In this document: positions 19,074 through 30,607 of the stretch, piece after piece | How positions within the stretch are numbered: the stretch's first letter is position 1 | Layout of the letters: each line of letters opens with the position of its first letter | NCBI RefSeq assembly: GCF_002224365.1 | Contig: NZ_CP022437.1 | Span: forward strand, 310,001 to 374,000 | Direction: 5' to 3' | DNA from: Virgibacillus necropolis | GTDB taxonomy: Bacteria; Bacillota; Bacilli; Bacillales; Amphibacillaceae | Length of the DNA stretch: 64,000 bases | Notes under the pieces: model-generated | Told to the model about the DNA's origin: nothing | The model's database searches: none | The model's input: only the letters and a program-made list of their open reading frames with translations | Made by a program: the position numbers and the translations under genes

Positions 19074-19102
19074 TTAGGAATAAGGTGTAGGAGTTGAATT
19101 CC

Positions 19103-21076
19103 ATGCCAGATATGCAAAAAAAGCCAACACTAAGCAGACATTTATGGATAATTTACATTTTATCTATCATTTTGCTCGGGTTTATTTGGTACTTTCAATG
19201 GATAATCGGTCTTGTCATGACAGTTGTTCTAGTTGGATCTTTTTATTATAGTATTCGTACGGAAAAAACGTTAATGAATAAGACGGAGGAATATATATCA
19301 ACGCTTTCACACCGGGTACGAAAAGTTGGTGAGGAAGCGTTATTAGAAATGCCAATTGGAATTGTGTTGTTTAACGATGATTACTTTATTGAGTGGGCAA
19401 ACCCCTATATGAACCGATTCGCAGCTGAAGATACGTTAGTCGGAAAATCCTTAAATTTATTATCAGAGGAATTGATTCCGATGATAAAGGAACATAAAAA
19501 CGAAATGTGGTTTCAGCTAGATGGGTATGAATTTCAAACTACTATTAAAAAAGAGGAACGGTTATTGTATCTGTTTGATCGAACGACGCAAACAGAAATT
19601 CAACAGCTTTATCATAATGAGCAAACAACGCTCTCTATTATTTTCTTAGATAACTATGATGAAATCACACAAAACTTGGATGATACGGTTAAAAGCCAGT
19701 TGAATTCAAAGGTTACGTCTGTATTAAATAACTGGGCTAATGAAACTGGGATGTATTTAAAGCGGACGTCACAGGATCGGTTTATTGCTGTGGGTACAAA
19801 AGAAATTTTAAACCAACTTGAAAAATCAAAGTTTGATATCTTAGATGAGGTTCGGGAGCTAAACGCTGAACGGAATATTCCTGTAACGCTTAGTATTGGG
19901 ATTGGGCTTGGAAGTGTTGACCTTCCTGCAATTGGTGAATTAGCACAGTCAAGTCTTGACCTGGCATTAGGACGCGGAGGAGACCAGGTAGCAATTAAGG
20001 ATGATACGGGAAAAGTTCGCTTTTATGGCGGGAAAACAAATCCAATGGAAAAGCGTACGCGTGTTAGAGCTAGGGTTATCTCGCATGCTTTAAAACAATT
20101 AGTAAAAGAAAGCGACAATGTTATTATTATGGGGCATAAAGCACCAGATATGGACTCTATAGGAGCGGCAATAGGAATTTTAAACATTGCGAAGACGAAT
20201 GGTGTAGAAGGGTTTATCGTTTTTGATCCTGATGACGTTAGTACTGGTGTTTATCGATTAGTAGATGCGATCCGGGAAGAAGAAAGTCTATGGCAGCATT
20301 TTGTTGACCCAGAAGAGGCCGAGGATATTATTTCAAATCGGAGTTTGGTGGTAGTTGTAGATACCCATAAGCCAGCTCTTGTTTCAAATGAACGCTTGCT
20401 AAACAAAACAGAGTACAAAGTGGTAATTGATCACCATCGTCGAGCTGAGGAGTTCATTGCAAATCCTACATTGGTATACATGGAACCATATGCGTCATCA
20501 ACAGCCGAACTAGTTACGGAATTACTTGAATATCAACCGAAAAGCCTTAAATTGAAAATGCTCGAAGCAACAGCGCTTTTAGCAGGAATTATAGTAGATA
20601 CGAAAAGCTTCACATTACGAACAGGCTCGCGTACATTTGATGCGGCATCCTATTTACGATCGAAGGGTGCAGATACAATATTAGTACAACAGTTTATGAA
20701 AGAGGATTTAGAAATATATATAAAAAGAAGCAAGCTAATAGAACGTGCTGAGGTTTACCGTGACTCCATTGCTATTTCAAAAGGGAAGAATGGTGAAGTT
20801 TATGGTCCTGTATTAATTGCACAGGCTGCAGATACCCTCTTAACAATGAGCGGAATAAACGCATCATTTGTAATATCTGAGCGTAGTGATGATAAAATTG
20901 GAATTAGTGCTAGGTCACTAGGTGATGTAAATGTTCAAATTATCATGGAAAAAATGAACGGTGGAGGTCATTTGACCAACGCAGCCACTCAAATTGAAGA
21001 TACTTCAATAGAAGATGCTGAAGCACTATTAAGAGATATACTTGAAGAGTATTTAGAAGGAGGAGACGTACAATGA
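19103..21076 (+). CDS. gdpP: c-di-AMP phosphodiesterase GdpP
   Basis: Membrane-bound enzyme that hydrolyses c-di-AMP to pApA. The start at 19103 is set by TAGGAG 9 bases upstream. It has two N-terminal membrane helices, a PAS-like domain (about 60-150), a degenerate GGDEF domain (about 160-300, with [33 protein letters not shown]), then DHH ([18 protein letters not shown] and VIDHHRR) and DHHA1 ([12 protein letters not shown]). It has 657 residues, full length. It overlaps rplI by 4 bases. Confidence 0.97.
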   Translation: MPDMQKKPTLSRHLWIIYILSIILLGFIWYFQWIIGLVMTVVLVGSFYYSIRTEKTLMNKTEEYISTLSHRVRKVGEEALLEMPIGIVLFNDDYFIEWANPYMNRFAAEDTLVGKSLNLLSEELIPMIKEHKNEMWFQLDGYEFQTTIKKEERLLYLFDRTTQTEIQQLYHNEQTTLSIIFLDNYDEITQNLDDTVKSQLNSKVTSVLNNWANETGMYLKRTSQDRFIAVGTKEILNQLEKSKFDILDEVRELNAERNIPVTLSIGIGLGSVDLPAIGELAQSSLDLALGRGGDQVAIKDDTGKVRFYGGKTNPMEKRTRVRARVISHALKQLVKESDNVIIMGHKAPDMDSIGAAIGILNIAKTNGVEGFIVFDPDDVSTGVYRLVDAIREEESLWQHFVDPEEAEDIISNRSLVVVVDTHKPALVSNERLLNKTEYKVVIDHHRRAEEFIANPTLVYMEPYASSTAELVTELLEYQPKSLKLKMLEATALLAGIIVDTKSFTLRTGSRTFDAASYLRSKGADTILVQQFMKEDLEIYIKRSKLIERAEVYRDSIAISKGKNGEVYGPVLIAQAADTLLTMSGINASFVISERSDDKIGISARSLGDVNVQIIMEKMNGGGHLTNAATQIEDTSIEDAEALLRDILEEYLEGGDVQ

Positions 21077-21522
21077 AAGTGATTTTTGTAAAAGATGTAA
21101 AAGGTAAAGGTAAAAAAGGTGAAGTGAAAAATGTCTCTGACGGTTATGCACGAAACTATTTACTAAAAAATAAACTAGCTGAAGAAGCAAATGCGGGAAA
21201 TATGAAAGCCTTAGAAGCAAAACAACGTAAGGAAGATCAAATTGAGCAAAAAGAAAAAGACGAAGCCATTGAGCTAAAAGATAGTTTAGCAGATTTAACG
21301 GTAGAAATGAAGGCAAAGTCGGGTGATGCAGGTCGTTTATTCGGATCCATTACAAGTAAACAAATTGCTGAGGCATTAGAAAAAGAGCATGGCTTTAAAA
21401 TTGATAAACGTAAAATAGAACTAGACCAGCCAATACGCGCACTAGGTTATACAACAGTACCAGTTAAAATTCTTCCTGAGGTATCTGGTTCTATCAAGGT
21501 ACATGTATCTGAACAAAAATAA
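21073..21522 (+). CDS. rplI: 50S ribosomal protein L9
   Basis: 149 residues. The L9 N-domain [31 protein letters not shown], the long connecting helix and the C-domain ending VHVSEQ are all present. It is coupled to gdpP by an ATGA overlap, as in B. subtilis. Confidence 0.98.
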   Translation: MKVIFVKDVKGKGKKGEVKNVSDGYARNYLLKNKLAEEANAGNMKALEAKQRKEDQIEQKEKDEAIELKDSLADLTVEMKAKSGDAGRLFGSITSKQIAEALEKEHGFKIDKRKIELDQPIRALGYTTVPVKILPEVSGSIKVHVSEQK

Positions 21523-21536
21523 CTAAAAAGCTTTTT

Positions 21537-21587
21537 AGGCTCCTTACGCTGATCTTTTTCAACATTCAGGTGTGAGCCTTTCTTTTT
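21537..21587 (+). terminator. Possible terminator after rplI
   Basis: AGGCTC pairs with GAGCCT across a loop of about 31 bases, followed by TTCTTTTT. The loop is long, so confidence is modest. Confidence 0.45.
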
Positions 21588-21688
21588 GCACGTAAGGATA
21601 CGCCTGTATAAGAAATAATTTTTAGTGGCTATCAGTATAAGTGCAACTAAAGATTTCAAAAAATACCTCTATGTGAGGGGGAATTAAT

Positions 21689-23062
21689 ATGAGTGACACA
21701 TGGAATGACCGTACACCACCACATAATATAGAAGCAGAACAAGCGGTAATTGGGGCTATATTTTTAGAGCCAGAAGCATTTTCAAGTGCATCTGAACTTC
21801 TATTACCAGAAGACTTTTACCGAGCGAGTCATCAACGGATTTATGAAACGATGATGAAGCTTTCCGATAAAGGTGAACCAATTGATTTAGTGACTGTAAC
21901 GACCTCATTATCCAATGCTAAAATACTGGATGAAGTGGGGGGAGTTTCTTATTTAACAGATGTGGCTGGAAGCGTACCAACCGCAGCTAATATTGGTTAC
22001 TACAGTAAAATTGTGGAAGAAAAGTCGGTGTTACGCCGATTGATTCGTACTGCGACAGATATTGTGACCACAAGCTTTTCCAAGGAAGACGAGATAGAAG
22101 ACGTTTTAAACGATGCTGAAAAAAATATTCTTGAAGTTTCCCACCGTAAAAATTCAGGTGCATTTCAAGCAATTAAAGATGTTTTAATTGATGTTTACGA
22201 TAATATTGAAAGCTTACACCATCAAAATGCAGATCTAACAGGTGTTCCATCAGGTTTCCGTGATTTGGATCGTATTACATCTGGGTTTCAGCAAAACGAT
22301 TTGATCATTATTGCTGCACGACCATCTGTTGGTAAAACCGCATTTGCTTTAAATATCGCACAAAACGTTGCAATTAATACCGATGAAAATGTGGCTATCT
22401 TTAGTCTCGAGATGGGTGCAGACCAGCTAGTTTCAAGGATGCTTTGTGCAGAAGGAAACATTGATGCTCAAAGGCTACGGACAGGAAGTCTTGAGGCGGA
22501 AGATTGGAGTAAGTTGACGATGGCGATGGGTAGTTTGTCAAACGCAGGGATCTATATTGACGACTCCCCTGGTATTCGTGTAAGTGAAATCCGCTCAAAA
22601 TGTCGCCGCCTGAAGCAAGAGCATGGACTTGGCATGATTGTGATTGATTATCTACAACTAATTCAAGGAAGTGCAAACTCACGTGATAACAGACAACAAG
22701 AAGTTTCCGAAATTTCTCGTTCATTAAAAGGACTAGCACGTGAGTTAAATGTCCCTCTTATTGCATTGTCACAGCTATCCCGTGGCGTGGAACAACGTCA
22801 GGATAAGCGGCCAATGATGTCTGACTTACGCGAATCTGGAAGTATTGAGCAAGATGCAGATATCGTTGGATTTTTATATCGTGATGATTACTATGATTCC
22901 GAATCAGAAAAACAAAATATAATTGAAATCATTATTTCAAAACAGCGTAACGGTCCAGTTGGGAATGTTGAATTAGCATTTGTTAAGGAATATAACAAAT
23001 TCGTTGATTTAGATCACCGGTATCAAGAAAGTGATATTCCACCAGTTCCTATGCAGGCTTAA
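21689..23062 (+). CDS. dnaB: Replicative DNA helicase (DnaB family; DnaC in B. subtilis)
   Basis: Hexameric helicase of the replication fork. It has 457 residues. The N-terminal domain starts PPHNIEAEQAVIGAIFLEPEAF. A RecA-like domain follows, with Walker A ARPSVGKTAFALNIA, Walker B MIVIDYLQLI and the DnaB arginine-finger region SQLSRGVEQRQDKRPMMSDLRESGSIEQDAD. Start ATG after GAGGGGG. Named dnaB by family; the Bacillus gene is called dnaC. Confidence 0.97.
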   Translation: MSDTWNDRTPPHNIEAEQAVIGAIFLEPEAFSSASELLLPEDFYRASHQRIYETMMKLSDKGEPIDLVTVTTSLSNAKILDEVGGVSYLTDVAGSVPTAANIGYYSKIVEEKSVLRRLIRTATDIVTTSFSKEDEIEDVLNDAEKNILEVSHRKNSGAFQAIKDVLIDVYDNIESLHHQNADLTGVPSGFRDLDRITSGFQQNDLIIIAARPSVGKTAFALNIAQNVAINTDENVAIFSLEMGADQLVSRMLCAEGNIDAQRLRTGSLEAEDWSKLTMAMGSLSNAGIYIDDSPGIRVSEIRSKCRRLKQEHGLGMIVIDYLQLIQGSANSRDNRQQEVSEISRSLKGLARELNVPLIALSQLSRGVEQRQDKRPMMSDLRESGSIEQDADIVGFLYRDDYYDSESEKQNIIEIIISKQRNGPVGNVELAFVKEYNKFVDLDHRYQESDIPPVPMQA

Positions 23063-23067
23063 GCGAG

Positions 23068-23099
23068 GTGTGTCTCATTATTCGAGGCACACTTTTTTT
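23068..23099 (+). terminator. Terminator after the replicative helicase gene
   Basis: GTGTGTCTC pairs with GAGGCACAC (one G-T pair) and is followed by TTTTTTT. Confidence 0.85.
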
Positions 23100-23235
23100 G
23101 ATTGTAGGCATAAGAAACTAGGCATAACGAGAGAGTACATTTGATAAATCGGAATAACAACTGATAAATAACTCTTTTAGCTATTGGTTTGCCGAACGTT
23201 AAAGTAATCATATAATGCAATGTTCGTATTTTAAC

Positions 23236-23264
23236 TTGACTATTTTGTGTACAATTGATAAAAT
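23236..23264 (+). promoter_or_regulatory. Sigma-A promoter of purA
   Basis: -35 TTGACT, 17-base spacer, -10 TAAAAT, ending about 50 bases before the purA start. CGAAC at 23193 and GTTCG at 23222 are arranged head to head upstream but with wider spacing than the known PurR box. Confidence 0.7.
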
Positions 23265-23313
23265 TACGCTGTTACTTACTAAAATACAAATGATAATACA
23301 GTGGAGGTGCACT

Positions 23314-24603
23314 ATGTCCTCAGTAGTTGTAGTTGGAACACAGTGGGGAGACGAGGGAAAAGGTAAGATTACCGATTTTCTTTCTCAGAATGCAGAATTA
23401 GTTGCAAGATACCAGGGTGGTAATAACGCTGGGCATACGATTAAGTTTGATGGAATTACGTACAAATTGCATTTAATCCCATCTGGAATTTTCTTTCCAG
23501 ATAAAATTTGTGTATTAGGGAACGGAATGGTTATTGATCCGAAAGCGTTTGTTGCGGAGCTTGCGTATCTTCATGAGCGTAATGTTACAACAGATAATTT
23601 ACGAATTAGTAACCGGGCGCACATCATTTTACCGTACCATTTAAAACTAGATATTCTTCAAGAAGAAGAAAAAGGTATCAATAAAATAGGAACAACTAAA
23701 AAGGGGATTGGACCAGCATATATGGACAAGGCAGCACGTGTTGGAATCCGTATCGCTGATCTTCTAGACAAAGAAACGTTCCGAGCAAAAGTAGAACAAA
23801 ATGTTACAGAGAAAAACCGCTTATTTGAAAAAGTATATGAAGTTGACCCAGTAAGCATAGACGCGATTGTCGATGAGTATTATGAATACGGGCAGCAACT
23901 TGCTAAGTATGTCGTGGATACATCGGTCGTATTAAATGATGCGCTTGATGATGGACGTCGTGTGTTGTTTGAAGGTGCTCAAGGGGTAATGCTTGATATT
24001 GATCAAGGAACATATCCGTTTGTTACGTCTTCCAACCCAATTGCAGGCGGTGTTACTATCGGTTCTGGTGTTGGACCAACGAAAATCAATCACGTTGTTG
24101 GTGTATCAAAGGCTTATACAACTCGTGTTGGTGATGGACCGTTTCCAACTGAATTACATGACGCGATTGGTGATCAAATTCGTGAAGTTGGCCGTGAATA
24201 TGGAACGACTACAGGAAGACCGCGCCGCGTAGGTTGGTTCGATAGTGTTGTTGTAAGACATGCTAGACGTGTCAGTGGAATCACAGATTTATCGCTTAAC
24301 TCACTAGACGTACTAACCGGAATTGAAACCTTGAAAATATGTGTTTCCTACAAGTATAAAGGACAAGTGATGAATGAATTTCCTGCAAGCCTAGCCGTTT
24401 TGGCTGACTGTGAACCAGTATACGAGGAAATGCCTGGTTGGACAGAGGACATTACTGGAGTTAAGAGTCTTCATGAGTTACCTGCGAATGCACGTCATTA
24501 CTTGGAGCGTATTTCTCAGTTAACAGAGATTCCTTTATCAATTTTCTCAGTTGGACCGGACAGAATGCAAACAAATGTAGTACGAAGTGTATATAGCTCC
24601 TGA
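23314..24603 (+). CDS. purA: Adenylosuccinate synthase
   Basis: Converts IMP and aspartate to adenylosuccinate with GTP, the first AMP-specific step of purine synthesis. The start at 23314 follows GTGGAGG and gives [18 protein letters not shown] with the GTP-binding loop. [35 protein letters not shown] and the C-terminal SVGPDR are present. It has 429 residues, full length. It stands alone between the helicase gene and walR. Confidence 0.98.
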   Translation: MSSVVVVGTQWGDEGKGKITDFLSQNAELVARYQGGNNAGHTIKFDGITYKLHLIPSGIFFPDKICVLGNGMVIDPKAFVAELAYLHERNVTTDNLRISNRAHIILPYHLKLDILQEEEKGINKIGTTKKGIGPAYMDKAARVGIRIADLLDKETFRAKVEQNVTEKNRLFEKVYEVDPVSIDAIVDEYYEYGQQLAKYVVDTSVVLNDALDDGRRVLFEGAQGVMLDIDQGTYPFVTSSNPIAGGVTIGSGVGPTKINHVVGVSKAYTTRVGDGPFPTELHDAIGDQIREVGREYGTTTGRPRRVGWFDSVVVRHARRVSGITDLSLNSLDVLTGIETLKICVSYKYKGQVMNEFPASLAVLADCEPVYEEMPGWTEDITGVKSLHELPANARHYLERISQLTEIPLSIFSVGPDRMQTNVVRSVYSS

Positions 24604-24633
24604 TTTGTGAGAAGTAAATCACTTATAGAGGAT

Positions 24634-24697
24634 GTTCAAAAATTCACCAAATGGTAAATGGCGAACTACTTGTTTCTAATTTGCTGACTTTTTGAAC
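24634..24697. repeat. Intergenic repeat, family B copy 2 (short)
   Basis: It begins GTTCAAAAATTCACCAAATG and ends GACTTTTTGAAC. The right half (CTTGTTTCTAATTTGC then the end) is shared with copy 3 at 30417. This is the shortest of the three copies. Confidence 0.7.
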
Positions 24698-24726
24698 AAT
24701 GCACTTATAATTGAATGATACAACAG

Positions 24727-24765
24727 AGACTAACTCACTAATTATATGATGAGTTGGTCTTTTTT
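24727..24765 (+). terminator. Terminator after purA
   Basis: AGACTAACTCA pairs with TGAGTTGGTCT (one mismatch) and is followed by TTTTT. Confidence 0.85.
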
Positions 24766-24858
24766 CCCGTTCTACGCTTTTCTTTGTGTAGAATAAGACA
24801 TTTAGGCTAAAGTACGCTAAAATAGAGAATAAGAATGTCTTAAAAGGATGTGTCGGAA

Positions 24859-25563
24859 ATGAGTCAAAAAATATTAGTAGTAGATGATGAACAGCCAATT
24901 GCAGATATATTAAAATTCAATTTAGAAAAAGAAGGATATGAAGTGGTTTGTGCCTATGATGGAGATGAAGCGGTCGAGCTTGCTGAGTCGGAAAAACCAG
25001 ACTTGGTCCTATTAGATATTATGCTACCAAATAGAGACGGAAATGAAGTATGCCGTGAGATTCGCAAAACGCAGTCCATGCCAATTATTATGCTAACAGC
25101 GAAGGATTCAGAAATTGATAAGGTATTGGGACTTGAGCTTGGTGCAGATGACTATGTGACAAAGCCATTCAGTAACCGTGAACTCGTTGCAAGAGTCAAG
25201 GCGAATCTTCGTCGTCAACAAACAGTTCCAGATGATTCGGTGAAAACAACAAAGGACATAGTTATTGGTAGTTTGGTGATTCATCCAGATGCTTATGCTG
25301 TATCGCGTGATGGAGAACAAGTTGAACTAACTCATCGTGAATTTGAACTTCTTCATTATCTAGCAAGGCATATAGGTCAAGTTATGACCCGTGAGCATTT
25401 GCTTGAAACAGTGTGGGGATATGATTATTTTGGAGATGTTCGAACAGTCGACGTGACTGTGCGTCGATTACGTGAAAAAATTGAAGAAAGCCCAAGTAAT
25501 CCAACTTGGATTGTTACACGTAGAGGTGTTGGGTATTATTTACGAAATCCTGAGCAGGAGTAG
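24859..25563 (+). CDS. walR: Response regulator WalR
   Basis: OmpR-family regulator of cell-wall homeostasis, essential in most Firmicutes. It has a receiver domain with Asp53 in [13 protein letters not shown] as phosphoacceptor and a winged-helix DNA-binding domain ending [34 protein letters not shown]. The start ATG 24859 gives [20 protein letters not shown], the standard WalR N-terminus. It has 234 residues. walK follows after 6 bases. Confidence 0.98.
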   Translation: MSQKILVVDDEQPIADILKFNLEKEGYEVVCAYDGDEAVELAESEKPDLVLLDIMLPNRDGNEVCREIRKTQSMPIIMLTAKDSEIDKVLGLELGADDYVTKPFSNRELVARVKANLRRQQTVPDDSVKTTKDIVIGSLVIHPDAYAVSRDGEQVELTHREFELLHYLARHIGQVMTREHLLETVWGYDYFGDVRTVDVTVRRLREKIEESPSNPTWIVTRRGVGYYLRNPEQE

Positions 25564-25569
25564 GTTTTT

Positions 25570-27378
25570 ATGAAGAAGGTAGGCTTCTTTCGGTCCATAC
25601 AATTAAAGTTCATTATAATCTTTATTTTACTTCTGCTTGTTGCGATCCAGGTAATTGGATCATATTTTGTAGGGAACTTGGAGAAAAATCTAACGGATAG
25701 CTTCAAGCAATCCGTTAATAGTCAAGTGGACTACTTAAAACTTAATTTGGAACAGGCCTTTGCAGAGAAGCGTGTAGAAGGCGCTGATGAACAAACGTTA
25801 GAGGATGAAGTACAAGAAATTGTGAGTGGTGTGGATCGAGATGATATTACGAGCTTCCAAGTTGTTAACCTACAGGGTGTAATTATAGGTACCAATGATT
25901 ATACAGACAATATTGGCAGAAAAACGAACAATAGATATGTTCAAGATGTTTTGCAAGATGTCTCGGTATATCGAAATACAATAGAGAGAGTATTTTATAG
26001 AGCTGTACCACTTAAAGATAATGCTGGTGAGGTAGTAGGTGCAATATATTTAGAAGCTTCCATGGATAGTGTGTACAAGCAGCTTAAAGACATTAATCAA
26101 ATTTTCCTAAAAGGATCGATATTAGCTGTTACAGTATCAGCTTTATTGGCTGTATTGATTGCTAGAACTATTACGAAGCCCATTAAGGAAATGCGTCGAC
26201 AAGCTCAAACCATGGCAAAAAGTGATTTTTCACAGAAGGTAAATGTCTATAGCTCAGATGAAATTGGTAATCTAGCTGAAACGTTTAATGACCTGAATGA
26301 CAAATTAAAGCATTCACAGGCAACGACTGAAGAAGAGCGCAGAAAGTTGAGTTCTGTTCTCTCAAACATGTCTGATGGTGTAATCGCAACAGACCATAAG
26401 GGCGCTGTCACATTAATGAACGAGGCGGCGGCTAAATTGATTGAAAAAGATCCAGATGATGTAAAAGGTGTTTTTTTACTAGATGTTATACAGTTAAGTG
26501 AAAAAGTAGTCGATATCTCAGATTTACAGGATACTGGGTCAATGATCATTGACTATAGTGAGGAAGATGAGACTTTTCTTATTCGAGCAAACTTCTCGAT
26601 TATTTCCGATGAAGATGAAGAAGTCACTGGATTTATTACAGTAATAAGTGACGTAACAGAGCAGGAAAAGGCTGAACAAGAACGGCGTGAATTTGTATCC
26701 AATGTATCACATGAGCTAAGGACACCATTAACAACGATGCGTAGTTACATTGAAGCATTGACAGAGGGCGCTTGGGAAGACAAAGAGATTGCCCCGAAAT
26801 TTCTAGGTGTTACCCAAAATGAAACAGAGCGAATGATTCGAATGGTAAACGATCTCCTGCAGCTGTCAAAAATGGATCATAAAGATTATGGATTGCACAA
26901 AGAGCGCACAGAATTTAGTGCATATTTTCATCATATTATCGATCGTTTTGAGATGAATGTTGCGGAAAGGATTAATCTAAAAAGAGATTTACCCAGTGGA
27001 CAGTACTTTGTCTATTTAGATAAAGATAAGATGACACAGGTTTTGGATAATATTATTTCAAATGCTATTAAATTTTCCCCAAATGGTGGCTCGATCCGAT
27101 TTAGGGTAGAAAAACAAAAATACCAATTAGTAATAAGCATTCAAGATGACGGGCCAGGAATTGCTTATGAAAAACTTGATAAGATATTTGAGCGGTTTTA
27201 TCGCGCGGATAAAGCACGGAACCGTAAGCTTGGAGGGACTGGCTTAGGTCTTGCAATTGCAAAGGAACTAGTTGAGGCACATCACGGTAAGATTTGGGCA
27301 AAAAGCAAAGAAGGTAAGGGGACAACCATTCTCTTTACACTTCCGCTAATGAACCAGAAGCGGAGGAATCTATCATGA
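25570..27378 (+). CDS. walK: Sensor histidine kinase WalK
   Basis: Two-component sensor for cell-wall status. Transmembrane helix 1 is at about 12-30, an extracellular PDC/Cache-type domain follows, then transmembrane helix 2 (about 178-200), HAMP, PAS, a HisKA domain with His381 in SHELRTPLT, and an HATPase with GGTGLGLAI. It has 602 residues, full length. Its stop overlaps the walH start (ATGA), so translation is coupled. Confidence 0.98.
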   Translation: MKKVGFFRSIQLKFIIIFILLLLVAIQVIGSYFVGNLEKNLTDSFKQSVNSQVDYLKLNLEQAFAEKRVEGADEQTLEDEVQEIVSGVDRDDITSFQVVNLQGVIIGTNDYTDNIGRKTNNRYVQDVLQDVSVYRNTIERVFYRAVPLKDNAGEVVGAIYLEASMDSVYKQLKDINQIFLKGSILAVTVSALLAVLIARTITKPIKEMRRQAQTMAKSDFSQKVNVYSSDEIGNLAETFNDLNDKLKHSQATTEEERRKLSSVLSNMSDGVIATDHKGAVTLMNEAAAKLIEKDPDDVKGVFLLDVIQLSEKVVDISDLQDTGSMIIDYSEEDETFLIRANFSIISDEDEEVTGFITVISDVTEQEKAEQERREFVSNVSHELRTPLTTMRSYIEALTEGAWEDKEIAPKFLGVTQNETERMIRMVNDLLQLSKMDHKDYGLHKERTEFSAYFHHIIDRFEMNVAERINLKRDLPSGQYFVYLDKDKMTQVLDNIISNAIKFSPNGGSIRFRVEKQKYQLVISIQDDGPGIAYEKLDKIFERFYRADKARNRKLGGTGLGLAIAKELVEAHHGKIWAKSKEGKGTTILFTLPLMNQKRRNLS

Positions 27379-28697
27379 AGTTAGAAATGATTAAATCCTT
27401 TATACTAACCTTTTTAGTGGGAATTAGTTTATTGCTTACATTTGGTCTTTGGAGTTATGAACCAAATAATGAACCTAACACGGGTCAAAAACTTCAAAAT
27501 GTTGTAGATATTGGCGGTCAAGGGGATTTAGAAAAACAAGACCTCATTAGACCTAGCTCCATAATATTTCATGCGAATAATGAACATTATGGTTTTGCTG
27601 ACCCAGGTGATATGCTCTCTCTATACGAGGACATACAATTTTGGACACTATATGATTTTCAACTAACACAAGAAAAAGAACAATCTTTGCATACCGAACA
27701 AGTAGAGATTGATTTTCCTACAGCTATTCCAATGGAAGCTTTGCGTAGTCTTTTAACAATTAGCAATGTCGATTCAATTACATTACCCACATGGTCCTTT
27801 GACCAAATCATTATTACATTCAACCAAAGACGTGAAATATTGGAAGTACATTTTATTTCAGAGAATAATCGTCAACAAGCAACAGCTCTAGTAAACAACC
27901 CAGATAAATATAATAAGTTGTGGGCTTATATTACAGAAAAAAAAGGTTTAAGCGAATTAATAGCTTTTGATACTGGTGAAAAGTCAATATACATTCCACT
28001 CAACGATGTTACATTAGATAGAAGACAGTATACTGTAGATTATATTGACCCAACTAAATTAGTGAGTGCACTATTTCCCGAAACTACGTTAGTAAGTGAA
28101 TCAGGTAATTACTATAATGATGGGACTCGAGAATTGCGTGTACTAAATAATTTTCTGAGTATGCGGTTTATCAATTCGGCACTTCAGGAATCCGAATATA
28201 CCCGAATTCCTGTACTAGATTTACTGAATTTTAGTATTAGGAATATAAATGATCATAAAGGGTGGACAGGTGACTATAAACTTATAAAGATTGATCCACA
28301 GTCAAATATGGTACGTTACCAAATGTATTATGAGGGTTATCCTACTTTTAGTAATGCTAACCTATCAATTATCGAACAATATTGGAGAGGAAAAGACGGG
28401 GATCTATATCAATATAATCGACCATTAATCAGTCTGAAAGGTGTTTTACCAGAAGCTGAAGAGGTAACACTTAAGTCTGGTCTTGAATTAATTTCTTATT
28501 TAGAACGTAATTATTCAGCTGGGCAAGGTCTTGCAAGAATACAGGATATTAAAATAGGTTATCAGTATACGTATAACTCTGATTTATCTTCTGCCATTTT
28601 AAACCCAGCATGGTTTATGAAGATAGGTAATGAATGGGAATTGATTAATTTTGAACCGATAAAAGGGGGGGAAGTGGATGCAATGGAGCCAAATTAA
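27375..28697 (+). CDS. walH: WalK regulator WalH (YycH)
   Basis: Membrane-anchored extracytoplasmic protein that, with WalI, modulates WalK. One transmembrane helix is near residues 9-26, followed by a long extracellular domain. Overall similarity is moderate; identification rests on the start LEMIKSFILTFLVGISLLLTFGLW, the length (440) and the position after walK. It overlaps walI by 20 bases. Confidence 0.93.
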   Translation: MKLEMIKSFILTFLVGISLLLTFGLWSYEPNNEPNTGQKLQNVVDIGGQGDLEKQDLIRPSSIIFHANNEHYGFADPGDMLSLYEDIQFWTLYDFQLTQEKEQSLHTEQVEIDFPTAIPMEALRSLLTISNVDSITLPTWSFDQIIITFNQRREILEVHFISENNRQQATALVNNPDKYNKLWAYITEKKGLSELIAFDTGEKSIYIPLNDVTLDRRQYTVDYIDPTKLVSALFPETTLVSESGNYYNDGTRELRVLNNFLSMRFINSALQESEYTRIPVLDLLNFSIRNINDHKGWTGDYKLIKIDPQSNMVRYQMYYEGYPTFSNANLSIIEQYWRGKDGDLYQYNRPLISLKGVLPEAEEVTLKSGLELISYLERNYSAGQGLARIQDIKIGYQYTYNSDLSSAILNPAWFMKIGNEWELINFEPIKGGEVDAMEPN

Positions 28698-29616
28698 AAC
28701 GTTATTTATCCTTTGCTTTCTCGTCCTTGATGTGTATTTACTTATTCAGTTTTCACAAAAACAAGATAAAGAAGAAAATGATGTATCAAAACAAGAACAA
28801 GCAGCAACGATTGAAGAAAATCTTAGAGCAGAGAATATAAAAATTTCAGCTAATCTATCGGGTGAAGATCTAAAAGGTTCTTATATATCCGTTAAGAAAC
28901 AACTATTTACTGAAGAATCTAGTAAAACGGTCAAGGCAGCAGAAAACCAGGAAACAGCAATCATTGATAAAGAGTTTATCATTTCTAGACTAAAGGAACC
29001 TGCTAAAATACAAGAAGACGCAACAGAAGATGAAATAACTGAACTTGTAAAAAGTAAATTAACACTTATTTCTCCTGACAGCTACGTTTTTTGGGATTGG
29101 AATAAAGAACTAAATATGTTAGTTTTTTTTCAGAAAAAAAACGACCGTCCTATTTACTTTAATCCAAATGGTATCATTTTTGTATTCCTGAATGATAAAA
29201 ATGAAATTGACTTTTATACCCAAACGCTACTAGGAGAGGTAGAAGAACAGGAAAGTCAGAAATTGTTATCAAAACCAATCGAGGCAATAAAAGTTTTATT
29301 TCAAAGGAATGAATTAAATCCCGACGAAGAAGTAACAAAGGCTGATATCGGATATTACACAAGACTTCCCCTTGAAAATGTAACACAAGTATTTGCACCA
29401 ACATGGAAAATAACTGTTGATAATGAAATGAATTACTTCGTTAATGCCCTTGAAGGAACTGTATTTTCAAGTAACGATGTTGAATTTCTAATTAAATCAG
29501 TGTCAACTATCGTTTCAAAAGTAAATCAGATTGATAATAATCCTGACCTAAAAAAATATCTTTTAAATCAATTAACGAATCGATTAGAAGCAATAAATCG
29601 GAGTGAATCGGAATGA
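28678..29616 (+). CDS. walI: WalK regulator WalI (YycI)
   Basis: Partner of WalH. The N-terminus [25 protein letters not shown] forms a single membrane anchor and is the family signature. The rest (312 residues) is extracytoplasmic and charged. AAGGGGGGGAA precedes the ATG. It lies between walH and walJ, with an ATGA overlap into walJ. Confidence 0.94.
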   Translation: MQWSQIKTLFILCFLVLDVYLLIQFSQKQDKEENDVSKQEQAATIEENLRAENIKISANLSGEDLKGSYISVKKQLFTEESSKTVKAAENQETAIIDKEFIISRLKEPAKIQEDATEDEITELVKSKLTLISPDSYVFWDWNKELNMLVFFQKKNDRPIYFNPNGIIFVFLNDKNEIDFYTQTLLGEVEEQESQKLLSKPIEAIKVLFQRNELNPDEEVTKADIGYYTRLPLENVTQVFAPTWKITVDNEMNYFVNALEGTVFSSNDVEFLIKSVSTIVSKVNQIDNNPDLKKYLLNQLTNRLEAINRSESE

Positions 29617-30410
29617 CTTTACGTTTTAGTGTATTAGCATCAGGCAGTACGGGGAATGCTTTTTATATAGAATCAGAAAAAGAGCGACTTTTAGTGGATG
29701 CTGGATTAAGTGGAAAGCAATTGGAAAAGCTTCTAAGTGAAGTACGTATTGATGCAACAAAATTGACGGGCATATTAGTTACACACGAGCATAGTGATCA
29801 TATAAAAGGTCTAGGAATCATTGCACGTAAATATAATTTACCGATATATGCAAATGAAAAAACATGGAAAGCGATGGAAGGCTCGATTGGCAAGATTGCA
29901 TTAGACCAAAAGTTTCATTTTAACATGGAAGAAGTAAAAACATTTAGTGACATCGATATTGAATCATTTGGGGTTTCACATGATGCTGCTGAACCAATGT
30001 TTTATACCTTTCATCATGACAATAAAAAGGTTGCACTTGTCACTGACCTTGGTTATGTATCAGAACGTATTAAAAAAACAGTAGAAGATGCAGATGCCTA
30101 CATATTCGAAGCAAATCATGATGTAGGAATGCTTCGCATGGGACGATATCCATGGAATGTTAAACGTCGCATACTTGGAGATTCTGGTCATGTATCGAAT
30201 GAAGATTGTGGTTTAGCATTACATGATATTATTGGCAATCGAACAAAACGTATTTATTTGGCACATTTAAGTCAAGATAACAATATGAAAGACCTAGCCC
30301 GAATGTCGGTGAGCAATGTTTTAGAAGAGCGTGGCGTTGCAATTAATAAAAGACTGGAGATCTTGGATACGGATCCGAAGAAGGCAACTGACTTGTATGA
30401 GGTTGTGTAA
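29613..30410 (+). CDS. walJ: Metallo-beta-lactamase fold hydrolase WalJ (YycJ)
   Basis: MBL-fold nuclease-type protein of the walRK operon, linked to coordination of replication and cell wall. The metal motif [11 protein letters not shown] is at about residues 57-67, with [17 protein letters not shown] at the N-terminus and [11 protein letters not shown] carrying a further metal ligand. It has 265 residues, full length. Confidence 0.96.
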   Translation: MTLRFSVLASGSTGNAFYIESEKERLLVDAGLSGKQLEKLLSEVRIDATKLTGILVTHEHSDHIKGLGIIARKYNLPIYANEKTWKAMEGSIGKIALDQKFHFNMEEVKTFSDIDIESFGVSHDAAEPMFYTFHHDNKKVALVTDLGYVSERIKKTVEDADAYIFEANHDVGMLRMGRYPWNVKRRILGDSGHVSNEDCGLALHDIIGNRTKRIYLAHLSQDNNMKDLARMSVSNVLEERGVAINKRLEILDTDPKKATDLYEVV

Positions 30411-30416
30411 GAGGAT

Positions 30417-30558
30417 GTTCAAAAAGCCATCAAATGATAAACGGCGAATTTCTTCGTTACTCAGTTTTTCCGGTCCTCACGTATTAAAAGCATACGTTCC
30501 GGTCCTCAAAATCTTCGTGCCTTGAACTTCTTGTTTCTAATTTGCCGACTTTTTGAAC
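30417..30558. repeat. Intergenic repeat, family B copy 3 (with internal insert)
   Basis: Ends GTTCAAAAAGCCATCAAATG and GACTTTTTGAAC match copies 1 and 2. The middle contains two direct repeats of CCGGTCCTCA about 30 bases apart. Non-coding. Confidence 0.7.
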
Positions 30559-30607
30559 AGACACTGTAGTAAGGCTAGGCGCCACGTGTGATGAAAGGGA
30601 TGATAGG

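Noticed and set aside
23193-23226. PurR box upstream of purA (CGAAC and GTTCG)
   Set aside because: The half-sites face each other but are about 8 bases too far apart for the known Bacillus PurR box. The promoter call does not depend on it.
30575-30600. parS-like CCACGTGTG before htrA
   Set aside because: The core CACGTG is present but the flanks do not match the 16-bp consensus.
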